Below, piece by piece: positions 13,139-23,770 of a stretch of 64,000 nucleotides of DNA. The position numbers and the translations under genes are program-made. The notes beneath the pieces were generated by a model that was not told where the DNA came from, did not search any database, and was given only the letters and a program-made list of their open reading frames with translations. The stretch is taken from assembly GCA_017591395.1 (NCBI GenBank), contig WEDG01000303.1:62001-126000 (forward strand). The letters are read 5' to 3'. The stretch is from Schistocephalus solidus (taxonomy: Eukaryota; Platyhelminthes; Cestoda; Diphyllobothriidea; Diphyllobothriidae). Numbering within the stretch: the first letter of the stretch is position 1; each line of letters begins with the position of its first letter.

Positions 13139-13973
13139 ATCGTTTTTATTCTTTTTTTCGTGTTATTGTTCTTCTTACTCCCCTTTTCTGACTGGTAGTG
13201 ACATTTATCCCATCATTAGTTATTCAATACGCTTTATTATATGCAGAGTTCTGTGCACGGGTAATGATTACAGCTCACGTTTTACTGGTGAGCGACTACT
13301 TTTAGTCTTCTGTGAATAAAGACAAGCCTTACCGTACAACTGGCAGCCGTTATGGCTATTTTTCAGATTAGGCATTCGTGACCTGTTCGGCCCACTATCT
13401 GGAGGCCTGTGCGCTTGCATGCCTGTTTCACTCGGGAGCATCAATTCTGACATTGACAATGAGTAACTTTGCTCGAATCTATACATCAGTTTGGGCTATC
13501 GTTAGACACCTGCTTTCCTTATTCGATTTCCACCCATGATAATCGGATTACACCCATGCATTTATATGTTTTCTGTTATCTTTAGGACAGTTGTCTTTGT
13601 TTTAAATTTGCAAACTCTGGGTGACTGCGAGCACCTTGCACCTTTATCTCAAAGCGATTTTTGACATCGTTTTAAGTTCTCTGTTTCCTGCAAGTTTAAA
13701 CTACCTATGGACCCGGTCAATTTATTATTTTGAACTTGAGCCTGTAGATGTTAAAATTATCAATCATCGCGTGATCTGTTTACTTCAGCTAGAGCCTTCA
13801 AGAGCCCTCAAGGGCCCTGTATTCAGTCTCAACCCCCACGGGAACCTTGCTTAGATAGCGAGTTCGCAGCAAAATATGACCCCATGACCCGCTTTTTTAT
13901 AAAACACATCACCCACAGGGACTTATGACGGCGTATAATCCCAAAGGAAGATGTCATTTGGATAAGGATGACT
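13139..13973. other. no gene recognised
   Basis: AT-rich sequence without a convincing open frame or known repeat. Confidence 0.35.
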
Positions 13974-14322
13974 TATCTGTCACCCCCACACAGGATTTGT
14001 GAACAAGAACCGCCTGCACTACCAGCGTCTTTGGCTGATTTTTCCTGGGAAATTGGGGTTAGGTTTAAGGTTACAGCCAGGGATTAGATTTAAGGTTAGG
14101 GTTTATGTGAGGGTTTTGGATACGTTTAGAGTTAGGGTTAAATGCAGAGCTAGGATTTAGTGTAGGGTAGGTTTACGATTAAAGCAACGTCTTAAGGTTA
14201 CGTTAGGGCTACGCCAAAGGTTAGGACACGGGAACATTTAACCCTCCTGAAATTATGCGCAGAACCACACTTATAAATTGGGCGGGGCGTTTCTATTTCC
14301 GTGTCCCGTTTAGGAGGTCGTA
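13974..14322 (+). mobile_element. MITE-like element with TTAGGG-type core, diverged copy
   Basis: The left end reads TATCTGTCACCCCCACACAG and then GAACCGCC. The right end is its imperfect inverse (TTTCTATTTCCGTGTCCCGT, then GGAGGTCGTAT). The core at 14052-14225 is a run of GGTTAGGG/GGTTTAAGG variants. Both ends match the better preserved copies at 18183 and 23484. Confidence 0.55.
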
Positions 14323-14485
14323 TGAGCAGTCCTTACTGTAATTTTTTATGAATTATTGAAGTTTCCATGTTGAACACGGTTGGCTAAGGAGATTCTGAAG
14401 CCCTACTTTATTCTACGTGACTGATGGCGTATACAAATCAAGTTTGAAGTTTATTTATTGCTTTTTAAAAATTTTTGAGGCCTTT

Positions 14486-14773
14486 TTACTTGAATCCAGG
14501 GTAAATCCATCCAATATTTGGTTTGTTTTCTTCTGCGCTCACGCAAACTTGCCATTCACCTGCTTTCCCCTTTCTGCCATCCTCGAATGTGTTTACCCTT
14601 AGGTGACCGACGCAGGGCTCATAAAAGTCGAATAGAAATGCCCCTATAATTCTGCGAGTCGGTACGCTGAGCTGCAGATCCTGTGTTAACTTTCCATCAC
14701 TAGGCCTCCTTTTGTCTGTTATTTGTCCCCTTGTGTTCAAACCAGCGTGCCTACCAATATTGTTATCGATCAC
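14486..14773 (-). CDS. possible coding exon, unrecognised
   Basis: An open frame of 95 residues on the minus strand with balanced, protein-like composition. It has no ATG at its upstream end, so if real it would be an internal or terminal exon. The stretch FLFDFYEPCVGHLRV, then a Trp and GW about 20-30 residues later, recalls the spacing of the second half of a MAM domain (hydrophobic-x-F-x-Y, G-x-L-x-V, W). The match is loose and the domain's cysteines are not clear. The presumed acceptor (AG near 14777-14778) has a weak pyrimidine tract. No second exon was found nearby. It could be a chance open frame. Confidence 0.22.
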   Translation of the reverse strand: MIDNNIGRHAGLNTRGQITDKRRPSDGKLTQDLQLSVPTRRIIGAFLFDFYEPCVGHLRVNTFEDGRKGKAGEWQVCVSAEENKPNIGWIYPGFK

Positions 14774-15884
14774 TGACCGTTGTGTGGTTTGCCGTATTTA
14801 CTTTATGGTAATCTAAGCTTTTACTGAACGTTTGACAGTAACAATTCGTGTGACATTAAATTGAACAACGTTTGTCTCGTGGAGATAATTGATTCTTCAA
14901 TTGGCATACAGTCAAGCGTGCCATGTTTTCCTTTAGAGCCTCTTATTTGAATTTTTGGATTCTCAGTTTGAATGGAGTCTGGTGAAGAGCTCACCAAATA
15001 TGCTTACTCAGACTTAGGCTTGGATAAATACATTGTATCGGAAGGGGTTATTTGAACTTTCTGAATTAAGCTAGCTAATACTAATTTGAAATTTGTGTCT
15101 TGGGAGCATTCTCTGTGTATTATGCGAATTAGTGCAACGACGGATGCAATCCTTGGTGGAATGAATGTCTGCGACCAAATGGCTTGTACCGAATCGCATT
15201 AAATCAACAATAATCGTAGTAATAAAACCGTATAGACAAACATTTCGATAAAATCGCTGTGACTAATGACAAAATTGCAATAAAACCTTCGATATAATTA
15301 TAATAAACATATCGGAAATATTTCACGAAATCGCATTAAACCCACCATAGAACAACACCATGCAATTTGCTTGGTTTATTATTAATCTACCACAATCATG
15401 TTTTTATAAGAATTCCTCTATCTCCTACGTATTGCTACCCAAGTTTATTGTTTTCGTTTTAGTCGTCCATATGATCTTTAGATCTGAGGACAACCGTTGC
15501 TCCCTCACGGGTGTTCTCATTCCTATCCGATCTTTCAATGGGTTCTATTTCCGTCTGTTTACGTATTCCTCATGAGGAATATTGTCAAGGAAGGTTCCAT
15601 TAATGGAATTGCCCTCATTTTCCGCTGAATTTATAGTGAAGATGATTTTTTACTGCATGTATAGCATAAATTCTACGCGATTAATCGCCCGATTATTAAG
15701 TCGTAAGTGTTTAACTTTTTTACGTTCACAATGTTGGCTGCATTTTCTTACCGACCGACTAGCTCACACAGTGTCATGAAAACCGTTGGTCTGGTCAACC
15801 GTTGGTCTGACATTTTGTTAACAGACACACAAGGATTACTGTATTTTCGGGATGCATTTGCCTCGCATCCGCTCGCACGTACAC
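14774..15884. other. no gene recognised; AT-rich degenerate repeats at 15195-15350
   Basis: At 15195-15350 a short phrase recurs in diverged form (AATCGCATTAAA twice, AAAATTGCAATAAAACC, AAAATCGCTGTG), suggesting an old simple satellite. The open frames at 15360-15937 look non-coding. Confidence 0.4.
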
Positions 15885-16230
15885 GATGGTTTGACCGTCA
15901 TAGTCTGACGATGTCCACCGTATGCTCCATGGCATGATGGTTCACGGAGAGTGACTTGCGCGTATGTTAGTTTTAAGTGATAGTAGACTTGCGCAGCAGC
16001 TACCGCACTCTCTCTTTTCTTACTCGCTTGTGCCCGGTGTCAAGAAATGTCAAGAACACCCGATGTGGGTTTGGGCGCAGGTAGATGGCGTGGCCAGAGA
16101 CGCTCCTGACCGAACTGCCACACTTGAATCAGATCCCACATAGTGAGAGTACCATAAATGGCGTGAGTGGCTGGTGCTGCGTGAATCTGTACCTACGCGT
16201 GCCACCACGTTCCCAGGTTCGGTCCTCCAA
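15885..16230 (+). repeat. dispersed repeat family A copy
   Basis: Carries TTTGACCGTCATAGTCTGAC, the GTGACTTGCGCG block, TTAGTTTTAAGTGATAGTAG, the GCAGCTACCGCACTCTCTC block and GTGCCACCACG in the family order. Confidence 0.75.
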
Positions 16231-16269
16231 ATTTCGGGTTGCTGCTCTTTTGGCCGTCGCCTGGTCACT

Positions 16270-17190
16270 TTTACTTACTTTGCTTGGAAGAGGTCATGAC
16301 GGTATTTTCGTTCAACTCTTTTGTCAACTGGCGTGGTGCAATGTGGAATATAGTCCGGACACAGCTACTTCTTGGAGGCAGAAGGTGATTCCTGTTGAAG
16401 TGTACTTTCTTCCTCGTGCTGATGGCTTTTCTGAGTACTGTTGCTTGCAGTAGCACAGTTTCACACCGGCACACAGGGGCATCGAGACAGGGGGTTGGTT
16501 TTTTTGTTTCAGCTTCCATCGTGAATCGGATATTCGGGTCAGTCGAGTTTAGTAATTCTTCAAGGTGCTCAATGTCAGGTGGTTTGACAATGATGAAAGT
16601 GTCATCAACCTTCCAGGTCCAGAACTATGGTTGATACTTGGTGAACACCAAATGTCTTACCCTTTGAGGGACCACTTCAGCAATCGGGCTTGATAGGGGG
16701 GGTGGGCGAGGGAGCCCTCGGGAGTTCCTTTATACATTTGTTCACCAAGGTTGTAGAAGTTCGAGCAGACGTACAGACTTCAAGGGCTTGTCCCGCTCAT
16801 CGGGGACTTCAGCCATAAGTTTCCCACAACGTCAATCGCTAGTTGATGTGGGATGGAGGTAATGAGTTAAACGACCTCAAACGATAAAATTAATTAATCT
16901 GGCTCTAACTGCAGATGTTTTATCCGTTCAGGGAACTGATTGGCAGAAGTTGCTGTTGTTGGAGCGTCTTCTGCTAGGAACTTAGGATGATCAAACCGTT
17001 TATAGGAGTTCCACAAAAGGAGAAGACGATTGTAAGCGGTATGGGTGCTTTCTGCACTTTTGGCAGACCGTAAAACTGCGCCATGGCTCTGTCAGTGGGT
17101 TTCATGGAAAACCTATAACTAGGGTAATTGTACCATTTGCTCTGAGTTTTGCCAAACTTGTTTATTTGAGTAAGCATATCATTGACAGTG
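16270..17190 (-). pseudogene. Penelope-like element (family II) reverse transcriptase, decayed
   Basis: Read on the minus strand, this is a fragmentary Penelope-type reverse transcriptase. A block near 17030-17110 reads AQFYGLPKVQKAPIPL, matching the conserved GLPKVHK motif. A diverged LILSFEVV block and GTPEGSLAHP (in place of GTPMGSPIS) follow. Near 16580-16610 is VDDTFIIV, with the catalytic Asp pair intact, then a CLDAPVCRC block and RSSCVRT near 16360. Frames shift several times and stops interrupt it, so it cannot make a working enzyme. It differs from the family I copies at 42.7-44.6 and 48.8-50.6 kb. No GIY-YIG domain is joined here, but the family II GIY-YIG fragment at 24.7 kb may belong to the same kind of element. 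It ends about 430 bases upstream of POP4. Confidence 0.8.
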
Positions 17191-17339
17191 GACAGTGAGT
17201 AATCATATTTGCTAAGCCGTCTTTGACAGCGAGATAAGCAAGGACTCGCAGTGTGTCACTTTATTTCTTCTGTCAAATCTCCATTTGCCCACGTTCGCTT
17301 CCTACTGCAGCGACAGAAGCGCGACTTCTCTGCCATTTG

Positions 17340-17357
17340 TTTTTTTTTTTTTTTTTC
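17340..17357. repeat. poly(T) tract
   Basis: About 18 consecutive T between the Penelope fragment and POP4. It could be the A-tail of a minus-strand retroinsertion or a promoter-proximal T tract. Confidence 0.8.
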
Positions 17358-17577
17358 TGTATGCGTCGGTTGCCATCTACTGGCGAATGCCATGCGTCAT
17401 GCGTCACGTAGTTTAATTAGCTCGTGTGCAGTTTTGAGCACTTCCGAGCTTTCATGGCTGGTGCACTTCTAAATTTTTCGATCGGTTCTTCCCCCGCCCC
17501 ACACTTTATCCATTTTCTTACGGAAATCACTCATCTTAGGGACTTTTTACCAGTCCCCAGTCCATGATCATCCACGG

Positions 17578-17622
17578 TCATCTTTTTATCCTGTTTATTC
17601 CCCCCTCACCCTCAGTCCACAA
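17578..17622 (+). promoter_or_regulatory. strong 3' splice-acceptor-like sequence just before the POP4 start codon
   Basis: A long pyrimidine-rich run (TTTTTATCCTGTTTATTCCC, then CCCTCACCCTCAG) ends with AG at 17614-17615, seven bases before the ATG. It could be the acceptor of a 5'-UTR intron or a spliced-leader trans-splice site. Trans-splicing with very short remaining 5' UTRs is known in tapeworms. No experiment is visible here, so its use is inference. Confidence 0.45.
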
Positions 17623-20600
17623 ATGGCAAGCAACACCTTCGCCGAAGCATTTGCACGAAAACGCATTCTACCCCAGCAGCAGGGCCAATCAGATTTCAGC
17701 TTTGAGGATGAGAAGGGCGCCCGAGCTGGTCTTAACTACCAGAGCCTAGTGCCGGCTGCTGGCAAGCCCAGACGACGGGCGCGTGGTGGCGCAGCCAAGA
17801 GGCCTCTGCGCAATTTCCGGCGTCAAAGCGCCACCGAGCTGAAGCGAACTTTGGGCATCCGTGGTACACCCGGCAAGGCAGATGGCAGCACGCTTGTCTG
17901 TCCTTCGGATCTACCCTCTCGTCTACACCGTCTGTGGGCGGGATACTGCGAAACAGTGCTAAACCTGGCAACCCTGCAGTCGGTCGATCAAATTTCGACG
18001 CGTCTGGAAACTGTTCTCCGGATGGACCTAATTGGAGCGCATATGAGGGTGGAGAAGTCTATCTCAACTCGGCAGGTAGTCTATCTCCTTCATCGTCGAT
18101 ATATTAGTATGCTATTGGCTTGACAATACCTTCTAAGCAAATAGAGCTGATTCGACTTCTTAATTTAGGTTAACTGTGGGGGTATGGTTGCCTAAATCAG
18201 AAAAGGGGAAAAAACCGCCCACAATATATGCGGCTTTACGCTAAATTCCAAGGACATTATATGTATGATTAAGTTCAGTGTTAGATTTAATTTTTAGATT
18301 AAGGTCTGAGGTAGGGTTAAGGTCACGATTAGGCTAAGGATTAAGGGTCTAATCGTGCTAGCTGTAGAGTTTAGGTTTAAGGTAGGACTAGGGTTTAGAT
18401 CAAGGTGGCAGTTTAAGTTTATGTTAGGGCTAATGTTAGCGTTAAGAAACTGATATATTTAAACTTCCTGAAATTTACCGTAAGGTCATGTTTTTTAAGC
18501 GGACGGGGTGGTTTCTATTCCCATGTCCTTTTTAGGTGACCATAAAAGTCATCCATTCCGAGTGTGGTTCTTGCATACCAGTTAATGTTGTTTCAACGTC
18601 TGGCGTGAAAACGCTTTTGAATCGCCCCTCCTAACAGGGGCTACCTGAACACCTTTGAGGATACATTAGTCAGTACTGATAGAGGCAATGGCTCACTTTT
18701 AATGTGGCCTTTGTGCCATTCTGACCATCTTAGATCCGACCCCCGATGTGTCTACTAGACGATACACGGGAAGGGCTGGTTATCTTTGCAGGCCATTGCT
18801 CCCCCGCCCACCTCCGGTCTTACCGCCGGAGATAAATGTGGGTCAAGTCCACCTACCTTATACGACAGATCGACCGTCGATTTCTACGAGGTCCCCCGAG
18901 TGCTCCACAGCATGATGGCAAACTAACAATGACGTGCGCGTGAATTCGTCTATAAATCAGTTCAGTAGTTACAGAAAATGGAACATATATTTATATGCTG
19001 TAAGAAGATAAGCGGTTTCAAAGAAAAGTTAGAACTTTGGTGTCGACGGGTTAGAAGAGGAAGTCTTTCTAATGTTGTATAACTCGAAGAAACGGTTGAT
19101 AACGATGAGCCTCTAATTCTAATTGTATGTGAACAATTTATGGATCATTTGGAAATACAATAGATTGCCTAACTCATGAGATTATTTTTTGTTCGTCGGA
19201 TTGAATTGATGCACAGAAAGCCGTTTATTGATGAGAATTTCACTTTCAGATCTGTTTATTTAAGGAAAAAAACGGGACCAAACAGGGCTAATTCAGATGG
19301 TTTTCGCTATCCAGGACTTTTCCTATGCTATTGAAAGCTCCGGATTAACGCATTTTGTTTCTATGTGTTGTACTATAAACGGACATTAGTATAAGACGAA
19401 AAGAGTTTCCATATCTCTCTTGAGAGAACGGAAAATTTGGTTTTGCGCTCAGGAAACTCAGGTAAATGCATGTATGAAAAATTACTTTGTTTCCAGGAAA
19501 TCAAGGACAGCTTCAGTTTTAAAAATGCAGTTTTGCAAATTTGTGAAGTTTTATAACAAAAAAGTAATAAACTTGTGTGACTGTACTTTGTTTAACCACA
19601 GTGATAATTAGGAGCTTAAACACGCATATGTACGAGAAGCCGCGACATGACTTCAATGTTCTCCGTAACGTGGTACGCGAAAGATGACCTGACAATTTCC
19701 ATTTGTATTTGACTATGAACGGATACGGAAACTTCAAACGGAAAGGGCAGAAGATTGAGATTTCTCCGCGGAATTTTATTATATATTCGGAAACTCGGCT
19801 GTGTATTCGCAATCTTAGAACGGGCTTGAAAAGTAAGCAACTACCGCAAAAACGCACCGATAGATAGAAATAACTGAGTTCTTTCATTTTCAGTAGACAT
19901 TGTATCCCTTATTTTCAGCGAAGTCGCAAAACCGGTCGAACGTCCCCATTCTTCCCTTGACTTGATCTTCAAAAAGGGCTAAGTTCACAGACATTCGACA
20001 ACTAAATATCTAGTTTTTAAATCGATCTTAGGCATATTAATTACCGAATTATGTTGTGGGCGTTTATTCTTCTCGGCAACGAGTTTTCGTGTTTGGGTGA
20101 GTCTACGAATATGACCCAAACGGCCATCTGCATTAAAAAGAATGTCTCAGATCTCACTATTTCGGTAAATGCCTTTAAGGAATATCTTATTTTGAAGGTT
20201 TTGATAAGCAAGTACAACAGAATCTACATTTATGGGCAATCGACAGAAGTTAAAGGAAAGCGTAAAGTATTTACCAATATTTCAAAGACAATCTGAAACT
20301 CATCGTAATCCAACACCCGAAATACTTTTGAAGAAATTTAACACAACCAAAGATCTCTTAACATGCATAAAATTGTACGTTTACGATTAAACCTGACAGT
20401 ACTATTGAAATTTATTTGTCACTGACCGACCTGTCAGCATGTCAGCTTATGAAATATTTCATTCCTGTGACGTTTCTGCCGGCACAATCAAGTGAAAATT
20501 TGTTTACCTTAGTAAAATGCATCTTTAACCATGTATAAACGGAAGAAGCAACTGCCAATTTTCGTGAAAACGTATTTGGAATACTTGCTCGAAATGTAAG

Positions 20601-22801
20601 CTCTTTGTTAACGGTCATACTTTACATTGAAGGCAACTTTTGTGGAATATGTATTATATATATTTTCACAATTTAATCAACTAGTGGTGTTTTATTTACT
20701 CGTTTGTTTACATGGACAATAATTCTGTACATTTAAAACTTCAGTTTAATTAGCTAACCCGATTTTTTATGTTTTCGGAATTTGCAGCTTTTATAAAAAA
20801 ATAAGTATTCCTTAACAACGTAATATTAATTTTTAAACCGCAATATTCCTTCGTTTTAAGTACGGTCGCTTCTTTGCTGTTGTAAAACATTGGGGGACGC
20901 CGTGTGGGCTGATTTCGCAAAACGGGTCTTTTTCATGATATCCATGAGATTTAATGAGATAGGGCACGTACTGTATTAACACAGTTATTTGATGGTATTT
21001 TTTTGTGGGAGGAGACCTGAAATCTTCGGTTACATGGATCATGAACCTATACTCTTTAAATTTGGATACTATTTCGGATGATGAAGAACTGAAGGAAGAT
21101 CTTTTAGAACTGCGCACAAATCGTGTTCTTGAAATGCAGTTTGAAAGCAATACTTTGGACCGCTATTGGTGTTTCATACTGAATGTGTTCAAAAAACTTG
21201 GTGAAAAGGCACAAACTGTAATCATCCCATTTTTGAGAGAAAAGTGATTTTCAGTCAAACCAATTCAATAAAGGATATTGTCGGGTATTTCTTCTGCAAA
21301 ACGTATTTGGATTTCGTAGGGCATCGAACACCAAAAAATAAATGCATAGTAATTAAGTCGTCCTTTTTTACCGAGTATGGTTTTGCAGGAGGCGGAAAAG
21401 CCGGCCTTTTGACGTGCGATAATCACCATAATGAACTCGCATAAGTAATCCTTCCCAATCGAACGCGCGGTTCAAAATTCCGGTCAACCTTGTATGAGAT
21501 CGGTCATGTAACTGCAGGCGTATAATTATCCAACTTAAACAGAAATTCATTATTTGTTTACCTCTTGCTAATTACTGGTGCCATCTCCTGACGACTCCCT
21601 TTAACGCCTGAAGAAAAGCGAGCTCCTCAGAATAACTGCACACTTGGACAGTTATGAAATCGGTAGCGTCGTCTTTTGTCTGCTCATGCTTTTTGCCAAT
21701 AGTACTAGCTGCTGTGTGGCTGCTGGCGGGGCACTAAGTTTATCCCCAAGGCATCACTTAACGTGTGTGTCCCATAAGCGATCGGTGAGTGTCCATCCAC
21801 TATTGTTCGTATTCCCGGTCGTGGCTCCGTGGTTAGAACGTCGAACTTCTAACCAACAAGGCACAATTTCGAGCGTCAGGTGTTGCAACACTTAGGGTTT
21901 GGATATGGCTGGCTGATGACGGCTAATAAGCCAGAAAGGGTCATTCCAGTCTCTATTGTATTTATGAGGAATGTTATTCCGCCTATAGTAAGAGCCGCCG
22001 TGCACCTGCTGGCGAGGCTCGAGAGTGGACTCACAGAGCACAACGGGACGATCGGTGAGTGCCCATAAACCATGGGTTTTATATTTTTTGCTGAAAAAAA
22101 CTGTCTCGTGTATGATGAAGGCCCGTCTTTTCCAAAGGATTGATGTTGAAGTCAGAGCTTTTTGAATGGCGGGGAAATACTAACCGCAACCCATAAATCT
22201 TTTTTCAGTTGGCGCTGAATTATCATCCGCTGTTTGAGTGTACGCTTACTTACCTTTTGGGCAGGGTGTGATATTTTTAATACTATTTTAAGTTGACTGG
22301 AAATAATCAAACTCTCAGCGGTTTCACTGTCTGCTGACATTTTTATTTCACACTCACACGCTTCATTCCGCTCCACAGGCTGGCCTTGATGGTATTATCG
22401 TCATGGAGACGCGGAACGTCTTTTACCTAGCTGACCTTCCTCAGAGCCTGGAAGTCACCAGTGCGGACGCTAGCCCTTCTTCGGCGCCATCCGGGACACA
22501 GGAGGCTGATTGCGCCGCGACAACCACCAGCCCACACGTCCAACCGCGGCTTCATATTGTGCCCAAAGAGGGCACACTTTTCGTTCTGTGTCTTGGCGAT
22601 GTCTGTAGTATTTCAGGTGTGAGCGCGGAAGTTGCCCTGAATGGAAGCGCCTTGGCACACAGGCCCGTAGACCGGGCTCTCCGAAAGTGGCGTCTGCAGA
22701 CAGGGAGTCGTACCTCCAAGAAGTTGGCCGCCAAATGCCGTATTTGGCAGGACACCCTATTTTGTGTCGCCGGAGTCCAGCCTCCGGATGATACTAACTG
22801 A
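17623..22801 (+). CDS. POP4: ribonuclease P/MRP protein subunit Rpp29 (POP4), two exons
   Basis: Joined exons 17623-18075 and 22379-22801 give 291 residues. Rpp29 is a protein subunit of the nuclear RNase P and MRP ribonucleoproteins, which trim tRNA 5' leaders and process pre-rRNA. It is a small beta-barrel protein that binds the catalytic RNA and Rpp21. Seen here: a basic N-terminal region (residues 48-75), LHRLWAGY at 101-108, DLIGAHMRVEKS at 135-146, AGLDGIIVMETRNVF at 152-166 running across the junction, LHIVPKEGTLF at 209-219, and a basic end with RALRKWR. Their order and spacing match the family. The human protein is about 220 residues; the excess here is the N-terminus, a Ser/Ala/Thr-rich insert (172-208) and the C-terminal tail. 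The donor CAG|GTAGTC and acceptor CTCCACAG|GC are in phase 0. The ATG at 17623 has a good context (AAATGG). Confidence 0.9.
18183..18544 (+). mobile_element. MITE-like element with TTAGGG-type core, well-preserved copy in POP4 intron
   Basis: 362 bases. The left end starts TATGGTTGCCTAAATCAG and reaches ACCGCCC; the right end is its imperfect inverse (GGTGGTTTCTATTCCCATGT, then GGTGACCATA). A second inner inverted block follows (GCTTTACGCTAAATTCC against GAAATTTACCGTAAGG), so the arms reach about 70 bases. The core at 18255-18450 is GGGTTAAGG/GGGTCTAA/GGTTTAAGG variants. No open frame. Confidence 0.7.
18545..18960 (+). repeat. diverged copy of the 3' part of the 2.6 kb unit
   Basis: Aligns with about 4113-4517 of unit 1: TTCCGAGTGTGGTTCTTGCA, ACACCTTTGAGGATACATTA, the GACAGATCGACCGTCGATTT block and GACGTGCGCGTGAATTCG, with scattered substitutions. 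It breaks off at 18958 against the hAT fragment. Confidence 0.85.
18981..19160 (+). pseudogene. hAT-family transposase fragment (central region)
   Basis: The frame reads KKISGFKEKLELWCRRVRRG and SLSNVV, a stop, then further residues including EQFMDHLEIQ. This resembles the K-I-x-x-F-x-x-K-L-x-L-W segment before the C-terminal half of hAT transposases of the SCAND3/ZBED-related group. Two in-frame stops show it is dead. Confidence 0.5.
19161..21007. other. AT-rich intronic sequence
   Basis: Open frames such as 20051-20296 (+) and 19519-19887 (-) have AT-driven composition and no motif. I see no gene here. Confidence 0.4.
21008..21247 (+). pseudogene. hAT-family transposase fragment (C-terminal dimerisation region)
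   Basis: A frame of about 80 residues ends at a TGA. It contains DDEELKEDLLELRTNRVLEM, then FESNTLDRYW, then EKAQTVIIPFL. The pattern L-x-E-x-L-x-x-L-x-x-D/N, F, L-D-x-F/Y-W, A-x-x-x-L-x-x-F is the start of the hAT C-terminal dimerisation region in domesticated and vertebrate-type hATs. The conserved T-S/T-Y-L-C-E block that should follow is missing. It probably comes from the same element as 18981-19160, with 1.85 kb of unrelated AT-rich DNA between them. Confidence 0.55.
21690..22068 (+). repeat. tRNA-derived SINE (family S): 3' tail of one unit plus one full unit
   Basis: 21690-21778 is the 3' part of a unit (GGCTGCTGGCGGGGC, CCCCAAGGCA) ending in the junction ATCGGTGAGTG. A complete unit follows at 21779-22068: tRNA-like head with A box near 21822 and a decayed B box near 21866, the body GGCTGGCTGATGACGGCTAA, then the same tail and junction. 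Confidence 0.8.
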
Positions 22802-23049
22802 TGTTTTTAGGTTTTGGCCTATATTCGTACCATCGGATTCCGCGTAATCTCATGATGTTTCAGTACGCGAACTGGAAGTTTCACTTGGGTCTTGTTAAAT
22901 ATACAATTATACCTTTGTCTGTATTTTCGGTGGCAAGGGTATGCAGTCGGTGTGAGAAACAGATAACCTCTAGAAGGTTTCTTACGGGACTTATTCGAAG
23001 TAGAGTTTATGCGGGTGGGGCCTTAGGGCGCAGGCACTTAATCCCAACC
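22802..23049 (+). other. POP4 3' flank
   Basis: No canonical AATAAA near the stop; the closest candidate poly(A) signal I see is the variant AATATA near 22899. Confidence 0.35.
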
Positions 23050-23430
23050 CGAACCTTGACTGTAATCATAATCTTAACCCTGACCCTAGAGATAACCCTA
23101 ACCTGAGGAAAAACTTAATAGAATAACATATACTTAAATACATTTTGTAGCGAATCCTGCTTATTTAACCTACCCCGACTGCATAACACATCCTTACCCT
23201 TTCAGTTACCGCTGTTTCTTTCTGCTAGATGTCAATCAGGGTCTGAACTCCCAGTAATAATCTACAAAGTTTGAATATCTGATCAGTTCAGATTGAACGC
23301 CGGTTCCCAGTGGTTTTGAGCGAAATCAGGCGCATAACATAGAAAGCAGTCCAGCGCAATGAAGGTGGCTTATTCCTCCTTTGAGGAATGGTTGTTAGGG
23401 CACGTAGAAATTGGAATAGGCAACTAGCTC
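23050..23430 (+). repeat. dispersed repeat family E, copy 1, with short CCCTAA-type start
   Basis: Begins with a few CCCTAAC/CCTGACC variants (23062-23105) and continues with AACTTAATAGAATA, CATCCTTACCCTTTC, ACAAAGTTTGAATATCTGAT and AAAGCAGTCCAGCGCAATGA. It is colinear with 38190-38560. Confidence 0.7.
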
Positions 23431-23483
23431 CAGGGCCTCCAGGCGTGTTTATAGATTACTTCAATCGACATTAATAATTTGGG

Positions 23484-23770
23484 TATGGCTGCCTCAACAG
23501 AACATGGGAATAGGAACCACCCCACCCGCTTAAAATAGGTGGCCTTACGGTAAATTTAAGGAGGGGTAAATATACCCGTGTCTTAACACTAACCCTAACA
23601 TAAAATTAAACTGTTACCCTAATCTTAGCTCTAGTCCTACCCTAAACCTAAACCCTACAGTCAACACGAGAACAACCTTAACCCCAACGCTGGCCCTAAC
23701 CTCATGCTTAAACCTAACGCACATACATTGTGGATGGTTCCTATTCCCGTGTCCTGTATAGGTGGCCATA
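23484..23770 (-). mobile_element. MITE-like element with telomere-type core, best terminal repeats
   Basis: 287 bases. The 39-base left end (from TATGGCTGCCTCAACAGAAC) and the inverse of the right end (from TATGGCCACCTATACAGGAC) agree at about 32 of 39 positions, including a shared GGGAATAGGAACCA. The core at 23583-23725 is CCCTAA-type, opposite in orientation to the 18183 copy. No coding capacity. Confidence 0.75.

Larger units (their letters stand above)
18076..22378 (+). other. 4,303 bp POP4 intron filled with mobile-element debris
   Basis: Phase-0 intron (GTAGTC at the start, pyrimidine tract and CACAG at the end). It contains, in order, a MITE-like element (18183), the 3' part of the 2.6 kb repeat unit, a hAT transposase fragment, about 1.9 kb of AT-rich sequence, a second hAT fragment and a tRNA-derived SINE. 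Confidence 0.8.

Noticed and set aside
12872..13319. Open frames with runs of Ser, Tyr, Leu, Ile or His
   Set aside because: They are translations of the compound trinucleotide microsatellite at 13011-13138.
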